A stretch of 64,000 nt of DNA from Hemibagrus wyckioides (GCF_019097595.1 NC_080712.1:24722646-24786645), one strand, 5' to 3'. Counted from the first letter of the stretch, positions 1 through 14,100 are shown. A program made the numbers and translations. Notes: a model not told the origin generated them from the letters alone.

Positions 1-3000
1 CAATCCGGCGCAGCAAGAATCGATTTCACATCCTCATTTTCAGTGTGACTCACAGGGCCAGGCTCTGCTTTCATTTAAACTTTAACTTTTTACAGCTGTA
101 CAAACCATGTGCCTGTACTAAATAATCTCAGTGAACAATATAAAACCTGTATAGTTATAGAGTTAATGACTAATACAGTATGCATCAGTCCAACAGAAAT
201 ACGGATACGGAACTAAGTGCAATCACTTATACAGATTTTGAGACAGTAATGTACACATTAAGACACGTTTCAGGAATGAATTTGATTGCTGTCAATCAGT
301 TGAAACGGAGTGAACGTGGTTTGAGGAGTGATATGCCTTGATATACACTGGATCTAAAATGTGTGCTGGTGACCACTTCATTTTCTGTAAGAGGATACAT
401 GGCTTTTTTTTGCCTTCCAATTGACCAAGATTAGGTTTGCTCAAATCGGCTTACGATCTAAATGAGAATATTATGTATTAAAGGTGGCTTTTTTCGTACA
501 AATAGCCTTTATTTCTTGGTGGAATTAGATTTGAAGTAATGCTCTGCGAAGGTGTTTTGAAAAGTGTACTTGTGCTTACAGTTGTATTGTAAGAAAAAGA
601 CATCAAATACAAAGCACATGGCTAAGAGAAGTCTTAGCAGTTTGCTTTTCTACTGACTCTATTGCCAGAGTACAGAGAGTTTTTCCTCCTCTTGCATTCA
701 GTCTTTCATTAAAAAAAAATAAAAGCAAGCTTACCATGTTGGTGAGAGAATGGTGTGAATGAATCATTTCACCCACTTTTCACACATTCATTCATACTCT
801 TGGTGCTTAGCAGCAGCATCAGCAGTGGTCTAATTGTATCCCGAGTTTTTATCCTGAAGTACAAAACTACATGTAGCTTTGGCTGTCATAACTCATTTTT
901 AACTGTATGTCTTCATACGTTTTTTACATGTCTTCATAATTTTTTTTTGACATATCAGAGTATATTTAGTTTATATTAAATAGTCTGGTAAAGCCGAGTA
1001 CTGGTTGATTTGTACTTAATGGCCATGTGAGTCAGCACTGTAAAACACATATGGAATGAATCTTGACCTCTGCAGTCAGTTCTTGGTGTGTAGGAAGTAT
1101 AAGCTAAGGCGTGTACTGTGAGCAGAACAGTTCTTGAAAGTGGAAAAGATAAGTTTTAGAGCACTATCACTCCTCTCATTTCATTAGAGGATCCTTATGA
1201 TCTCACATTATTCTCTAGGTCTATGTTTAGTTCCTGTTGAGTAGAACAATGGAAAAGACTGAATGTTCTTTGCCCAGTCAGTAAGGCTGTTAATTTTTAA
1301 TTTGATTGTTTCCTCGAACTTTATTGGTCAAATTGAGTAGTAAAATGTGATGGTTTATTTGTGTAGGCCGCTCTGTTGCTGTAAAACAGGCCTGTCCAAA
1401 CAGGGCCCTCAGTCTCACACAGAATGAGAGCCTTGTCATTTTCCCCTCCACCCTCCATCGTGATCTCTGCTGGGAGGGAGCCTTGATAGTCCTTTAGTCA
1501 TGTCCCAGACAGGAAGCCATTATCTGTGCTTTATTGAACCTGTTGTTCCTTTACAATTGACAAAATCACCCCCCCAACCAAAAAAAACCTTGCCCCAGCA
1601 AACGAGGCCCTTTTCATTTCAACACTCGCATATGGTAATGTGTATGTGGGCTGCACAAGCATCCTGCTTAGTCCACTTCTATAACTGTCCATTCAAAAAT
1701 AAGTCCAGGGTCAGTAAGAGGAGTTATCACCCTCCCTAGATAATAGATTAAGATATTATTTACATTTGTGTTTGTGTTGGCCAGCATGCAGTGTACGGCC
1801 TAAACCTGTAATTGGAAAAGCAGCCTGACAAGTTTTACAATCAGTTGTCCTCAGTGAAAAACAGCATTTCATGCTGCACATAGTGCAAAAATATAATCAT
1901 TTGATTCATTACAGTGTAGAAATAAGAACACATGTTTAGAGAGTTTGCTGTGCCTCATCTGCTGAAAAGTTTCAGTGTGTCAACTCACTGGCTATGACCT
2001 TGCTCCAAATATTAACATGGCACATTTCAATGATCTGTGTCAATATTTAGTATTTATAGTTCCATTAAAATATATTTCTAAAAGTTTGGCTTTGGTCTTG
2101 TACTTAAAAAGTACTTCTATATTTCTTTTTCACCTTTCATTTGAGTGAAATATACAGTGCCATGAGTTTCAGAGGTTTATAACACAATCCATCTATAGCC
2201 GGTCTGATTTGTTAAATAGTTTTATACTATAATTATAGGTTAAGGGCCGAAACTGTTTCGGCCTATTCTCAAACTATTCTGCACCCAATTTCTTTGAAAT
2301 AAAGTAATGCTACTGCATGGAATGTACACAGTTGGGTAAGAGGGATACACTGTATATTATAAATAGAAAAAGAATAGCAGATACATTCCTTAAGAAATAA
2401 ATGTGTGTGTGTTCTTCCTTTTGTGCTGCTGTTGTCAGTGGGCTAGGCAGGGTTAGTGAAGCCTTATCTAAGGAAGTAACAGTCTGCCCTTATCTGGTTT
2501 GGTACAACTGTTCAACCCACCTGCCAAGAAGGGCGGAAGCCACTAGGCTTTCCACCCCCTTTGCCTGTGGTTTTAAAGTCTCTTTTCATGTCTGGTGATG
2601 ATGCTGAACTTTGACTCCAATCAGAAACTGCCTGCTTCTAGAACAGAAAACTTCATGAAGATACAAACTCATTTATCATCCACACCCAGCACAGTGTCAT
2701 GTTCAGTTAAGAGTCAGCCAGCCTTGTTATGGCAGTGTACTTGAAGTTTTAGGGTTAAAATTGTGTTACTTTGGTATGCAATTTAGTCTTTAGTATTATG
2801 CAAATATCTTTCATGCTGGAGAGTCTCTTCATAGAAAATTTAGTTTTCCTGGACATGAAGATAACTGAATTATACAATTTAAGTGAAAAGTGAGAAAGAA
2901 GTCGCCCTTTTACCTTTGTTGAGTTTGTAGGGTCTAAAAAAAAAACACAAGCGTGCAGCAGCCCCACTGCTGAACCACCAGGCCTCTACTCGGTGGCCAC

Positions 3001-5969
3001 AAATTATATAACAGACTTTAAAAACTGTTTCCTCCCTGTCTAACATTTGCTGTTCTGTGGAGTTCTAAGGCCTTTTATACTTCAATTTGAGCAGGCATCC
3101 AGTGCCTTCACAGCTTTGGAGAGGTGCTTGGGATGGCACAGATTGTGACTATATGATGTGTGAATGAATGGAGGGCTGGAAGCTCCTACAGCATGTCTCA
3201 CACCATTTCCTTAAACATGCTTATGCTGCATTTGTGGTGCCTTGTAAGTGGTAATTTGCAAGTTATAATGACATCATTTCCCATCTCAGAAACAACATGG
3301 ATACCACCATGAGAGTGTGTCTTTGTCTGCTCTGTCAGAGCCTGCAAAGCCCGTAAAAAGCTTTTTTTTTTTACCGCACTGTAAGAGTTACAAGCCTTAG
3401 TGGCTATGGGTTCTATTCCATTGTAGTCAACCTGAAACATTCATGCAACATTGTGACTGTAATTGCAGCAAAGCAACAACAGCAGACATCAGCAAGTAAC
3501 TTAGCAACAGGCTAGCCAGCAGACAGTGGCGAGTAGTGTAAGGGCAAATGTTAGTGATAATAGTGATGATCATTACATTCTCAAAAAATTGATTAGGATG
3601 TTATGGATTTGAACAAGAACTGCGTCTGTATATTAACTAAAGCCAATTGTGCTATCAACTCATTTAAAGTAAAGAAGAGGAACTCTATACTGTTAAATTG
3701 TGCAGCCATGTTGGTTTGTTGGTTTCACTCGAAAAACAGGCAGGAAACTGGCAGTTGAGGGGTTTTTTTCAGTAGTTCTAACCTGTTCTGGTCAGGGAAT
3801 TACAGCCAAGTTACAACCTCGCATCAGTCAGCAAAGTGCAGCTGTTTTATATGGAAAGAGTGTTTAGTTTTTGCTGTTAAAAATGAGTGTTTAGTGTTTG
3901 CTTGTAACCAGCTTCCTACATTAAAAATCAGTTTAAATCATAATACTGGACAAAAAAGAAAAGAAGTTCAGTATCTAGTATTGCAGTCATGATGCTGCCA
4001 TTTTATTTAAGTGGACAATTACATTTTTAGTTTCCGTCTGTTCCAAAATACTATGAATACTCAAGATGAAGTTTGTGTCATATGTCTCTCAAAAGCAGTT
4101 AATGTCAGAGGTCATGTGTTGTGTTGACACACAAGCTGATGTAATACTGTAATTTTGTGTATATCAAGGAAATGATACTGTTACTGATTGATTTGCACAT
4201 TGCATTACACATTGATATAAATGTGCCTGGAACTGTTGGGGGAACAATTCACAATATACACAGTATTTATAATTATGTAATATACATAATTTTTTTTGCA
4301 ATTATGCAACAAAGTGTCTGACATCTAAATTGACACTTGCAGAGATTAGGTGTGATGACCCTCCAAGAGATTTTCTTGTACACTGTTTTTTTTCTCTCCC
4401 CACGGGAAGTTGTTCTTCTGAAGCCTTGGGTACTGTTATCACAGGCCAGCCTTTACATAGTAGCTTGTTACAATGTGCTATAAGCAGTTTTGTGATATCT
4501 CAGGCTTTTATTTTGAGGATTGGTCCAGGTTTGTTCTATGACTCTCTCCAATATTTTGTCCACTGGTCCACTTTCTCTAATTCCAGACGAAACAAAATAG
4601 TTTCTTTTAGGCTCTTTGGCTAAACGTGCAATAGCATTAATTAGCTGTAGATTCAATACCGACTAAAACTGCCACTGAAACTCACTAAAAATTTTTCTAT
4701 TAAGAAAAGTCAAGCAGAGCTTATCATTAGCACATAGTGGTAGAGAGGCCAAATCACAAATGTCAGTGGAGTTGTATCCCAGTCAGATTTTTTTTTCTGT
4801 GTGTCTGACAGAGTGTGTACAAATTGTACTGACTTTACTCACCATTCCAACATCCTCATGTGACAGCTCACATGTTCACTTGTCTGCCAACATCTACATG
4901 TCTTTCAGCTGCACAGAATGATGGGGTGAATAACAAAATTAACAGAATAAAATTTCTACTAATGGGGGAAATTGATTCTTGGCCAGTCATTCAGCTCTAA
5001 ATGTAGCACCCTACTTACACCTGAACCGTCGTAAATTTCTATCTGACTGTGACCATGCTTTTTAAAAGGTATGCCGGATATTCCAGGGTCATGCATTCTT
5101 AGAATAAAAGGTGCTTTTCAGGGGTTCTTTGGATGCGTAGCAGTTCTTTCTTTGTTAAAGTGATCTACTTACTAGGAGTCTTTTCTGTGAGTGTAATTAT
5201 TACCTTGCATTCTCCATAAAAGCTTTAAGGGTTTCCCCAGGGTTTCAAACTTCTGACCTATTCAGAGTTCTAAATGGAACCTAAAGACCTTCAGTTAGTC
5301 AGCAACATTAAAAATGAGCTTCCTATTGTAGGTGGCTTGACCTCGGTTATCACGACAATCTACTTCTTCTGGCGCTCTCCAATGCACCTCCTTTAGATTT
5401 GGCCATTTCTTTGTACTGTTTTTAGACGATTTTTTTAGGGCGAAGTTTTTAGGGCACACAAATAATGGCATGAAAGGTTTGCAGGTATTAAATATGCTTT
5501 TGTTGCCCTGTGTCCCTACTGGAGCTGAGGGCTCCTCTGCTGTGCAGGAATTCTGGTGTAGGTCCTTTACAAGTCTTAAAAGACAGATCCAGTAATAAGT
5601 GTATTTCACATATACTAAACACGTGAATAAAACAGGGTGACATTACATGTCCTTAAATCCAAAATCTTCTCTTTTTTACAAGCCTTTTTCTATAGATACA
5701 TCTTTCTAAATGAGCATATGGAATGTTAAAAGCATAGGCATTTGTATAGGCTTCAGAAACATACTGGTGTTCATGTAGGTGGATCAATGTGAAGGTACAC
5801 AGTCACTGCACTTTTCATGGTAGGTTGATCTCTGTCTCTCTCACATACACTGATGCACATGCACCTCCCACTGCATGTGTGGGTGTCATTGGATGTAGCC
5901 TTAGCTTAAGGTGTAGGTGTGTTGGACCTATGCACTGTAGAGATCACATATACTCTTTCACACTTATCT
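1..5969. other. Upstream non-coding DNA, no gene recognised
   Basis: AT-rich sequence with only short open frames (up to about 104 codons) that lack protein-like composition or recognisable domains. I saw no transposon ends or long microsatellites. It lies 5' of the only spred2 first exon I could place. It may be intergenic, or it may be part of a longer first intron if a more distal promoter exists outside the window. Confidence 0.55.
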
Positions 5970-6299
5970 TGAGATTGCAAGAGAGGAATAAAGCGAGAGA
6001 GGCAGAGGGGGAGGGAGGGAGGGAAGGCGGGAGTGAGAGAAAGAAAGAATATAAGGATAGAGAGCGAAAGCAGCACTGGGCTGTAGGCCGGCGGCTGAAG
6101 GCAGAATGGCTGCCTGCCGATGACTCATCCTCCACCGCTCGCCATGTTTGTCAAGGAGACTGAATCATTCGTCGTATGTGAGAATAGCTGAGGCTTTGGT
6201 TGTGCACTCCAAAGACTGAAGCTCCAGCGCCCATGGCCGAGCACATCCTCCGTTCTTTGTACTGCCGATGCCCTGAGCGACACCACTGGATGCACAGAG
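5970..6299 (+). promoter_or_regulatory. spred2: Probable spred2 promoter/5' leader
   Basis: A purine-rich tract (about 5975-6075, GA-rich with GGGA repeats) passes into a GC-richer segment with several CpGs just before the first coding exon. The base composition differs clearly from the AT-rich surroundings, as expected for a TATA-less housekeeping-type promoter and 5' UTR. The transcription start cannot be fixed from sequence alone. The leader contains upstream ATGs at 6233, 6268 and 6290. Confidence 0.45.
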
Positions 6300-6307
6300 A
6301 TGAATGA
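6233..6307 (+). other. Upstream ORF overlapping the spred2 start codon
   Basis: A 24-codon ORF starts at ATG 6233 (G at +4, but C at -3, so a weak context). A second in-frame ATG lies at 6290. It ends at a TGA at 6305-6307, 5 nt past the spred2 ATG at 6300-6302, and is out of frame with it. A separate two-codon ORF (ATG-CCC-TGA) starts at 6268. Such overlapping uORFs usually lower translation of the main frame. Whether this one is in the mature mRNA depends on the real transcription start. Confidence 0.35.
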
Positions 6308-6316
6308 GAGCAGCCG
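6300..6316 (+). CDS. spred2: spred2 coding exon 1 (MNESS + 2 nt), probable alternative first exon
   Basis: The ATG at 6300 has G at -3. Seventeen coding bases are followed by a strong donor (CCG|GTAAGC) in the phase exon 2 needs; the split codon CG+T gives Arg. The predicted N-terminus is MNESSRDSYIVRV. Canonical mammalian SPRED2 starts MTEETHPDDDSY, three residues longer, so this is probably an alternative first exon. The call rests on phase, donor quality and the GC-richer setting. A distal exon outside the window could also exist. Confidence 0.6.
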
Positions 6317-9300
6317 GTAAGCCCTGTCACGTCTGGTTTTTCCAGATTGCTGTGTGATTGACTGTTTTTTTTCCTCCTCCTTGCTGCCTTGGTTTCTTTC
6401 TTCGTCTCCTCCCCATGCTGCGGCACTTGTGGCTGTCTGTTTTGTTTTCCGTGGACAGAGAGGACGGTTTGGCTGGATGCTGTTCTGAATTGCAAGATTC
6501 TGGCGTGTGGGAGTGTGTGTGGGTGTGCACACACGTGTGGGTGATCAGTGCCATGGTTTGCAAGCTGAGGAAGGGAGCGTTGTGGGCTGCATTCAGTGCC
6601 TCCTACAAACACACAGAGCACCATGAAGGTTTTTTGGGTGGATTTTTGAACATATAGTGCGCCTACAGTTACATAGAGCATCACGTAACCATTAAAATGA
6701 TCAAAGAAGCAAGGCAGTACTGACCAAAATGTCCAGACATTACTCCAACCACTTAATAAGAGAGGCAACATCTAAGCGGTTTAAGCATTCAGCATTGGCT
6801 TTATGTAGATAAAGGAAAGAGAATGACCAGGAGTTTGAAATAACACATCATTTCAAACCACATGTATCATTCTACTCATTTTTTTAAACAGCCTCCCTAC
6901 AAAGGAGTGAGTAGGTTCAAAGGTGCTTCAGGTTCCCCTCCTCCACTGGCAGGGCTTCAGAACAAGCCTACTGTGTTTCTATGCAGCCATCTACCACCTT
7001 CTGCCTAATCCACAAACCGAGCACACGCCTACTTACCCTCAGCCTAGCCAGACCAGAAAGAGTCATTAATTGCTGCTTGCCATCTTTAAAAGTTCTCCAT
7101 AAATAGATGACTAATACCCATAGCATGTGATTTTGTGTGTTTTTGTGGCATTTGGTGCTATTAGAATACATGATCAGAGATCGCAAAATAGCTGTCTCCA
7201 ATGTTACCCCTCTAATGACCCTTTGATTTTAGAAACTCTAGATAACAATATGAGCTAATCTAAATTCCGGTCGATTTCCTTATATCTTCATACTTAATTA
7301 ATCCTAGAAATATATGTTCTACTGGCTTCCAAGATGACTGGGTTAGTTTGTAGTGTTCATTGTTAACTTGGTGTAGTAGTGGCAACTTTAATAAGTCTCT
7401 GAGAATGGGTGCAGTCAGGTGTGCTCTTTTGACCTGGATGTCCCCTGATCATAATGTAATAGGCACAAATATGGAGGGAAAATCTGACAACTTCCACCTT
7501 GACTTCTCCTTTCTCAGTACCTTTAACCAGTAGGCACATACATGAGAATCTTCTTCCAGCATGTACATGGGGAAATCTATGGTGTTTACTGTCATTTTTG
7601 CATTTCAGTGGAACAGCCTCTTATAGTCATAGCCTGGTCACTGAAGGTAAACCTGGCAGCAGAACAACCTTATTGGTTGTGGTGCATTCGGAAAGAACCT
7701 CTGTGTTGTCCCTCTAGACGTCTTTATTCCTCCTTCCATGGTTAGTCAGTTTATTTGTGTTTACTGGAATTTAGTGGTCAGCAATAACTACTTTTATGAT
7801 GTAAGCAGCTGATCTAGGTTATTTCCTATTAAAGTTATACAACTGGGCATTACAAACACTCACTAGGAACTTTGCTAGAAACATCTATACACCTAATCAT
7901 TCATGCAATTGTCTAATCAGCCAATCATGTCACAGCAGTGCAGTGTATAAAATCCTGCTGATACGGGCCAGCAGCCTCATGTAATGTTCAGGTCAACCGT
8001 CTGAACGGGGAAAAATGTGATCACAGTGATTTTGACTTTGGAAGATGAGCTGGTATTGGTATGAGTATTTCTGTAACTGCTGATTTTAAGTCTTTGAATG
8101 TCCTGTGCACTCAGGATGTAAAAAAGAAATAAGTACAATGAGTAGCAGTTCTGTGGATGGAAATGCTTTATTGATGAGAGAGGTCAATGAAAAAGTCCAG
8201 AAAGGCTGAAAGAAAGTCTAGAGAAACCCAAATAACCACTTTGCATTTGTGGTGAGCAGAAAAGCATCTCAGAATGCATCAAACCTTAAGCCTTAAGCTG
8301 GACTGCAACAGCAAAAGATCTTGCCAGTTTCCACTTTTGTCAGCCAAAATCAGAAAGCTGAGGCTGCAGTGGAGTCCCAAGATCCAACCTGTCTTGTGTC
8401 AGTAGTTCAGGTTGGTGGAGGTGTTGTAATGGTGTGAAATGTTTTCTCTTACTTTACGGCTGTTAATACCAATCGATCATTGCTTGAATGCCAACTATTT
8501 GAGTATTGTTGCAGACAATGGGCATCCCTTCATAACCACATGCTTTCATGTCACAAATCAAGTCGTCCCAAACTGGTTTCATGAACATGGCAGTGGAATA
8601 TTTCCAATACCTTATAGAAACCATGCCACGGAAAATTGAGGCAATGGGAGTCTCTACCCTGTATTAATATAGTGTTCCTAATACAGTGTATAAATCACTT
8701 TGTTTGCACCTTACATTGGGCATAACACAGGATAGAACAACTGTGTTAAATGACCACAACTGTGTAATAAAACACAGACATTCTAATGCTAGAGTATATT
8801 GCAAGCACAGTGAGGAAGATGTTCACAGATGTAACCTGCCATTACATTTAAATCATAAGTAAATGAATGAAAGATCCCATAAGGAATATATAATGTCTAT
8901 CATACTCACTTGGACTTCCTGCTTGTTGCTTTTATAGATTTGTGAGTGTTTCTGCAATTAAATGTATATGAAATAGCAGTGTGTGACTGTCACAAACACA
9001 CATACACACAATGAAACACTTAACAGCCTGGGATGGAATTGAACAGAGGGAGTCATGGCTACAGATGCCTTTGTACATTTTCTTACTCGTGTGTGTGGGG
9101 CATGCTCGTGCAAGTGTGTATGCGTGATTTGCATTCGTTGAAGGTCTGTAACACTATAACCCCCATTTTTTGGTGTCACATCTCAAATAGTTGGTGTCAG
9201 AGAATGCTAAATGGGAATGCAACACAGTTCTAAGCTTTGGAAAGATTAGCATCACTGTCAGGATATGTGTCGAGTAACTGCGTAGCTCTGAATGGCTGGA

Positions 9301-10384
9301 ATGCTAGTGGATTTGGCCTTGTGTGCCATGCTCAATGCTGCAGGGCATTTAGACAGCTTGTATGTTATTTATGTTTATCTTTGACATGACCTTCATGTCA
9401 AAGATTTAAAATATCTTCCCATGTTGATGTATATGGATAGAGGCAACAGAGTTAAAGCTGGCAAGAGCAGTGTGACAAACAGCAAAACATACCCAATGTA
9501 AGCCTGAGTAAAATATTATCTCGTATGTCCTGTCATTTTTTTAATTGATTGATGTGTGTTGCTTGCGTATGCTCACTGGATATATATATCGGACTCTATG
9601 ACCCAGGGACATCCCTTCTAAGGGAAGTGGTTAAGCTGTGAAGGTTGTGAGTTCAAATCCCAGGACCACCAAGCTGCTACTGCCGGGCCCCTAAGCAAGG
9701 CCCTTAATCCTTAACTACTCAGTTGAATAAAGTGACATATAAGTCTCTCTGGATAAGCGGGTCTGCCAAATGGCATAAATGTCTTCTAGGTTTTACCTGG
9801 AAGTATAAGAAGTGCCTTTTTCATAATGAGGTCCAGCCAATCACTGCTGTTACTGAGAGGACTTTGCATTTCAATGAAACTGTGTTTGAATTTAGTACAG
9901 CTTTCTGCATGCTGCTTTATTTGGTGCTGGCTGCAGACTCGGCACTGTCCATTACATGATCGCTTTGTATCTTTGTCTTTTTCTTTGTGCCTGTCTCTGT
10001 AGATGTATATCTGTTTTTGTATATGTCTGTTCTTCTGTCTTGCTGCTTGCCTGTTCATATCTGACTACAAGGGTAAAAGGTTCCCAGCATTTAACTACAG
10101 CAATAAAGAAAAATTAAATTTTATTTAATATTGAATTTTTGTGTTTTGATAGTGAAAGGTTTTTTATGTAATTGCACTGACATAAAAATATGTTTATAAA
10201 GTACAATGAGAAGGGCTGGAAATTATTTATTCCACTGGGACATATTTATAAGTCATTTAGTATTACTTAGAATGACCTTTATTGATGCATTACTAATGCG
10301 TAATTTCCTTGTTGTCTATGTCCCATTCAATTTTTGGCAGTAAACAGACTACACAAAAAAGCTTTCTACTAAAACTTTTTTAAG

Positions 10385-10445
<61 letters not shown>

Positions 10446-11059
10446 GCCAGGGTAAAAGGACACACTTTAGATTGTGTTAATGGCTAATGTAGCCTTGCTC
10501 CAGTCTGCTTCCCTGCAACATGGTAGAATGCTTGCATAAAGGATTCATTACGTAAAATATGATATTACACAAACTGTGTTCTGTCCTTATATCACCCTGT
10601 GCATTATGTAACAGTAATTTAGTGGCTGGAAATTTGATTATCTTGAAAAGATAAACAAATTCCTATAATGAATTGTGGCTGTGTTTGTAACTTCCATTGA
10701 GATTTCTTAAGAAGTCTTAAGATGACGTTCCACCAAGATTGTTTAGCGGTGTCTAATGTAAATAAATGTTTAGTTAAAAAGGCTGAAAGGCTAAAGAATG
10801 TTAAATAACACACTATTTTGGCTGCATCAAATCTTGTGAAGCAATGGATAAAATAAATGTATTTAGCAAGCAGCCGAGCACACTCAGTACTGTCATGCTC
10901 AGTGTTGAACATCATCTCAGGCCTTGTGCTGTGGTAGTGTCCTGTCAGTGGACATCCGTCAGTGGGTGAGGGGGTGATGGCTCCAGAACAGAAGATGAAA
11001 AGCGGAAAGAGAGGTGTTTTGTGAATTTCTACATCACAGATGGGACGGATGACTCACTT

Positions 11060-11137
<78 letters not shown>

Positions 11138-14100
11138 CTGACATTTTCTCTCTGTTGGCTGCATAAGTGACAAGTGCTCCAAGTTCTGTTATGTGTCTAT
11201 TTCAGTAAGGTTTAATTTAGTAGATTGCCATTCACTATGGGTTCCAAACAGAACTAACTGAGCTTTCCTCAAAAACAAGCTTTATATTTTATTATAAAGA
11301 AACGATAAAAGAAGTGTGCTGTATACATGGCTTTCTTAGCTACAGCATAATTGAAATGGATGAGTTTGAAGTGCCTGTGAAAATGACAGAGGACGGTGTG
11401 TTTCCGTAGTTTCATATTCTACTTTCTCAACAGGTGTTTTGCCAAATTGCTTGTCTTGCCTTCTTTAGTAGACCTTTATTGCGTTGGATTTTTGGCAGCA
11501 AGCATGGTTGTGAACGTGACTAAAATGTTGTCATATTTTTTGTTTTCTCTGCCTTTAGTGAGCATGTGTGATGTGTAGGTAGTTCTGCGAGTGGGTGTAT
11601 CAGTACAGTTACTTTCTCACCCAGACCATAAGAGAGGCAGGATTATATTAGCAGTGTTTCTACAGTTCCACTACTTCTTAGTATTCATAACTTTTTTTTT
11701 TTTTTTGCTTCTAAGCCATTTCCAGTGAGCCAATACTGATGTTTAAATGGTATATCTTTGAGGTGGCTTTGACTTAGATGAGAGCAATCATTTAGGATTA
11801 GACACTGGCTCTCAAGCCAGCCCTTCAATAGAAAAAAAACCCAAAACCCTCTAAATAAGAATTATCAAGTACTCAAGTAATAATTTCTAATTTAGCGCAA
11901 CATTTAACAAACATTTTTCTTCACAAGAGGTACACATTGCAAAAAACATGCTCAAGGACCTTAAGGAGCAATATAAACTTGTAACTGAACTGCAGGTTTC
12001 ATGACACTTCTTGTAATCTACTGTCTATTTGCTCTTCTTCACCATCCCTTATTTTCAAAGACATTCCTGATCTTACTCCTGAGAGCTATTAGGGTCATTT
12101 TCCATCTGGTAGAGGTCTGTCATACCTCATAACTAACTTTTTATTCCATCAAAAGATAATCTAACAAAAACCAAGAATGTGATGGATTCTGGGTAAATAA
12201 CTGCAACATTGTTCTTAGAAAATGGAAGCCCTACAAGCTCCAAAAGTCGCAGTTATATGGGTGTTGCTTTCAATGGTACTGATATGAATTAAAAGTAATG
12301 AATATTCCTTTCACCATAATTTTTTTTCACAGTCTTGTATAGCTTGCATAACTAGTGGCTATCAGTTAATAAGTAGCATCTTGTGTGATAAGCCTCATCC
12401 ACTCTCAGCTCATTTTAATTTTGTGGAATTTTATGTATCAAGCTGTATTTTCAGAGCTGACAGTATCATGATTTATTTCTGACCTGTGTGAACACATCAC
12501 AGTAAGTAAAAAGTGATTTTTCAGTTTTCTTTTTATGGCCATTTTCTTCAGAAGCATTCTCATAAAACTCAAAAACTGCATTTTGTGAATCTCCTATTCT
12601 AGCACATCACAAAGGTGTTCTATAGGATTCACATCTGTTGACTGGGAAAACGACTGAAGAACTCTGAACTTACTGCCATGCTCATGATACCAGTTTGAGA
12701 TGATTTTTGCTTTGTCACATTGTGCGATATCATAATGAAGTAGCCATAAGATGATGTATAAACTGTGGCCATGAAGAGATGCACACAGTCAACAACAATA
12801 CTCAAATAGTTTGTGGCATCCAAGCAATGATTATTGGTAAAAACAGACCAATTGTATGCCAAGAAAACATTCTCCAAACGGTTACACCACCTCCACCAGC
12901 CTGGACTGTTGAAGCATGGCAGGTTGGGTTCATAGATTCAGGCAGAGCAGGCTACATTTTTTACCTGTCCAGCTAAGGTGAGTCTGCTGCTTCAGATTTC
13001 TGTTCTAAGACTAAAAGTCTTAGAAAAAAAGTGGTGTTGTAGCACATCCACCTCCAGGTTCAATGTGTTGCGCATTCTGAGATGCCTTTATGTTCACCAC
13101 AATTGTACAGAGTGGTTATGAGTTTCTATAGCCTTTCTGTCAGCTCAGACCAGTCAGGCCATTTTCCACTGACTTCTCTCATCAATAAGGCGTTTCCATA
13201 CGAAGATCTACTGCTCACTGGATGTTGCATCATTCTGAGTAACTCAAAAGACAGTTGTGCGTGAAAATCCATGGGGAGAAGCTGTTAGGAATCCTCTAAC
13301 TAGCCCATCAGGCACCACCAATCATGCCACATTCAGAATCACTGAGATCACTCTGTTGCCCATTGCTGGTTAATGTGAAAATCACCCAAAGCTGCCTGCC
13401 CATATCTGCATGATTTTATGCACTGAACTGCTCCCACGTGATTGGCTGATTATATAATTGCATGAATGTGTAAGTTTCCCTAACAAAGTGTTAGTGTATA
13501 GTACTGCCATTAGTTCTCTGTAGTCCTTTTTTTTAGTTTGAACGACTAATTGATTGCTTGATCATTCTGAGTCATCCCTAAGTGAGACTGTAGTCAGACA
13601 GGCCTTACCTCTTTCCCATCACTCTCTTTATCTGTCTATCTTCACTTTCTCTCCCTGTCACAGTCTAGTTAATTATTGAACACATTGACTTAGGTTACCA
13701 TATAAGGCTAACTCTTGGCTTGCTAAGCATTACAGAGGAAGAACAGGAGAGAAGAGTCGCTGAGCTGTTTGCATTGCTAAGTCGAGTGAATGTAAAAGTA
13801 AACTGCACCCAAGTCTTTTGACTAGTTCCTGTGCAAATACACCAAAGGGAGCTATTTTCTTCCTTCTGTGTTATTGTCTCTAGGCCAGGAGTAGAATTTC
13901 CACTCACTGAGTTCGTATGGTCACTCTCAAACTAACATGCTGTCTGTGTTGATACTTGATTGCCTCATTGGAATGTGCGACGTAACACAGTTGCTCTGTT
14001 TTGTTTTGTGCACAGTTCTGGATGAATACAAGTGGGTGCAGAGTTTGCCCTGCTCATTCACTTAGTGGCAGAAATATCCCGTTCCCACTCTCCATCTAGT

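Noticed and set aside
6151..6771. 206-codon minus-strand frame opposite spred2 exon 1
   Set aside because: No recognisable domain. It overlaps the real leader and exon 1 and arises from low stop density in GC/CA-rich sequence.
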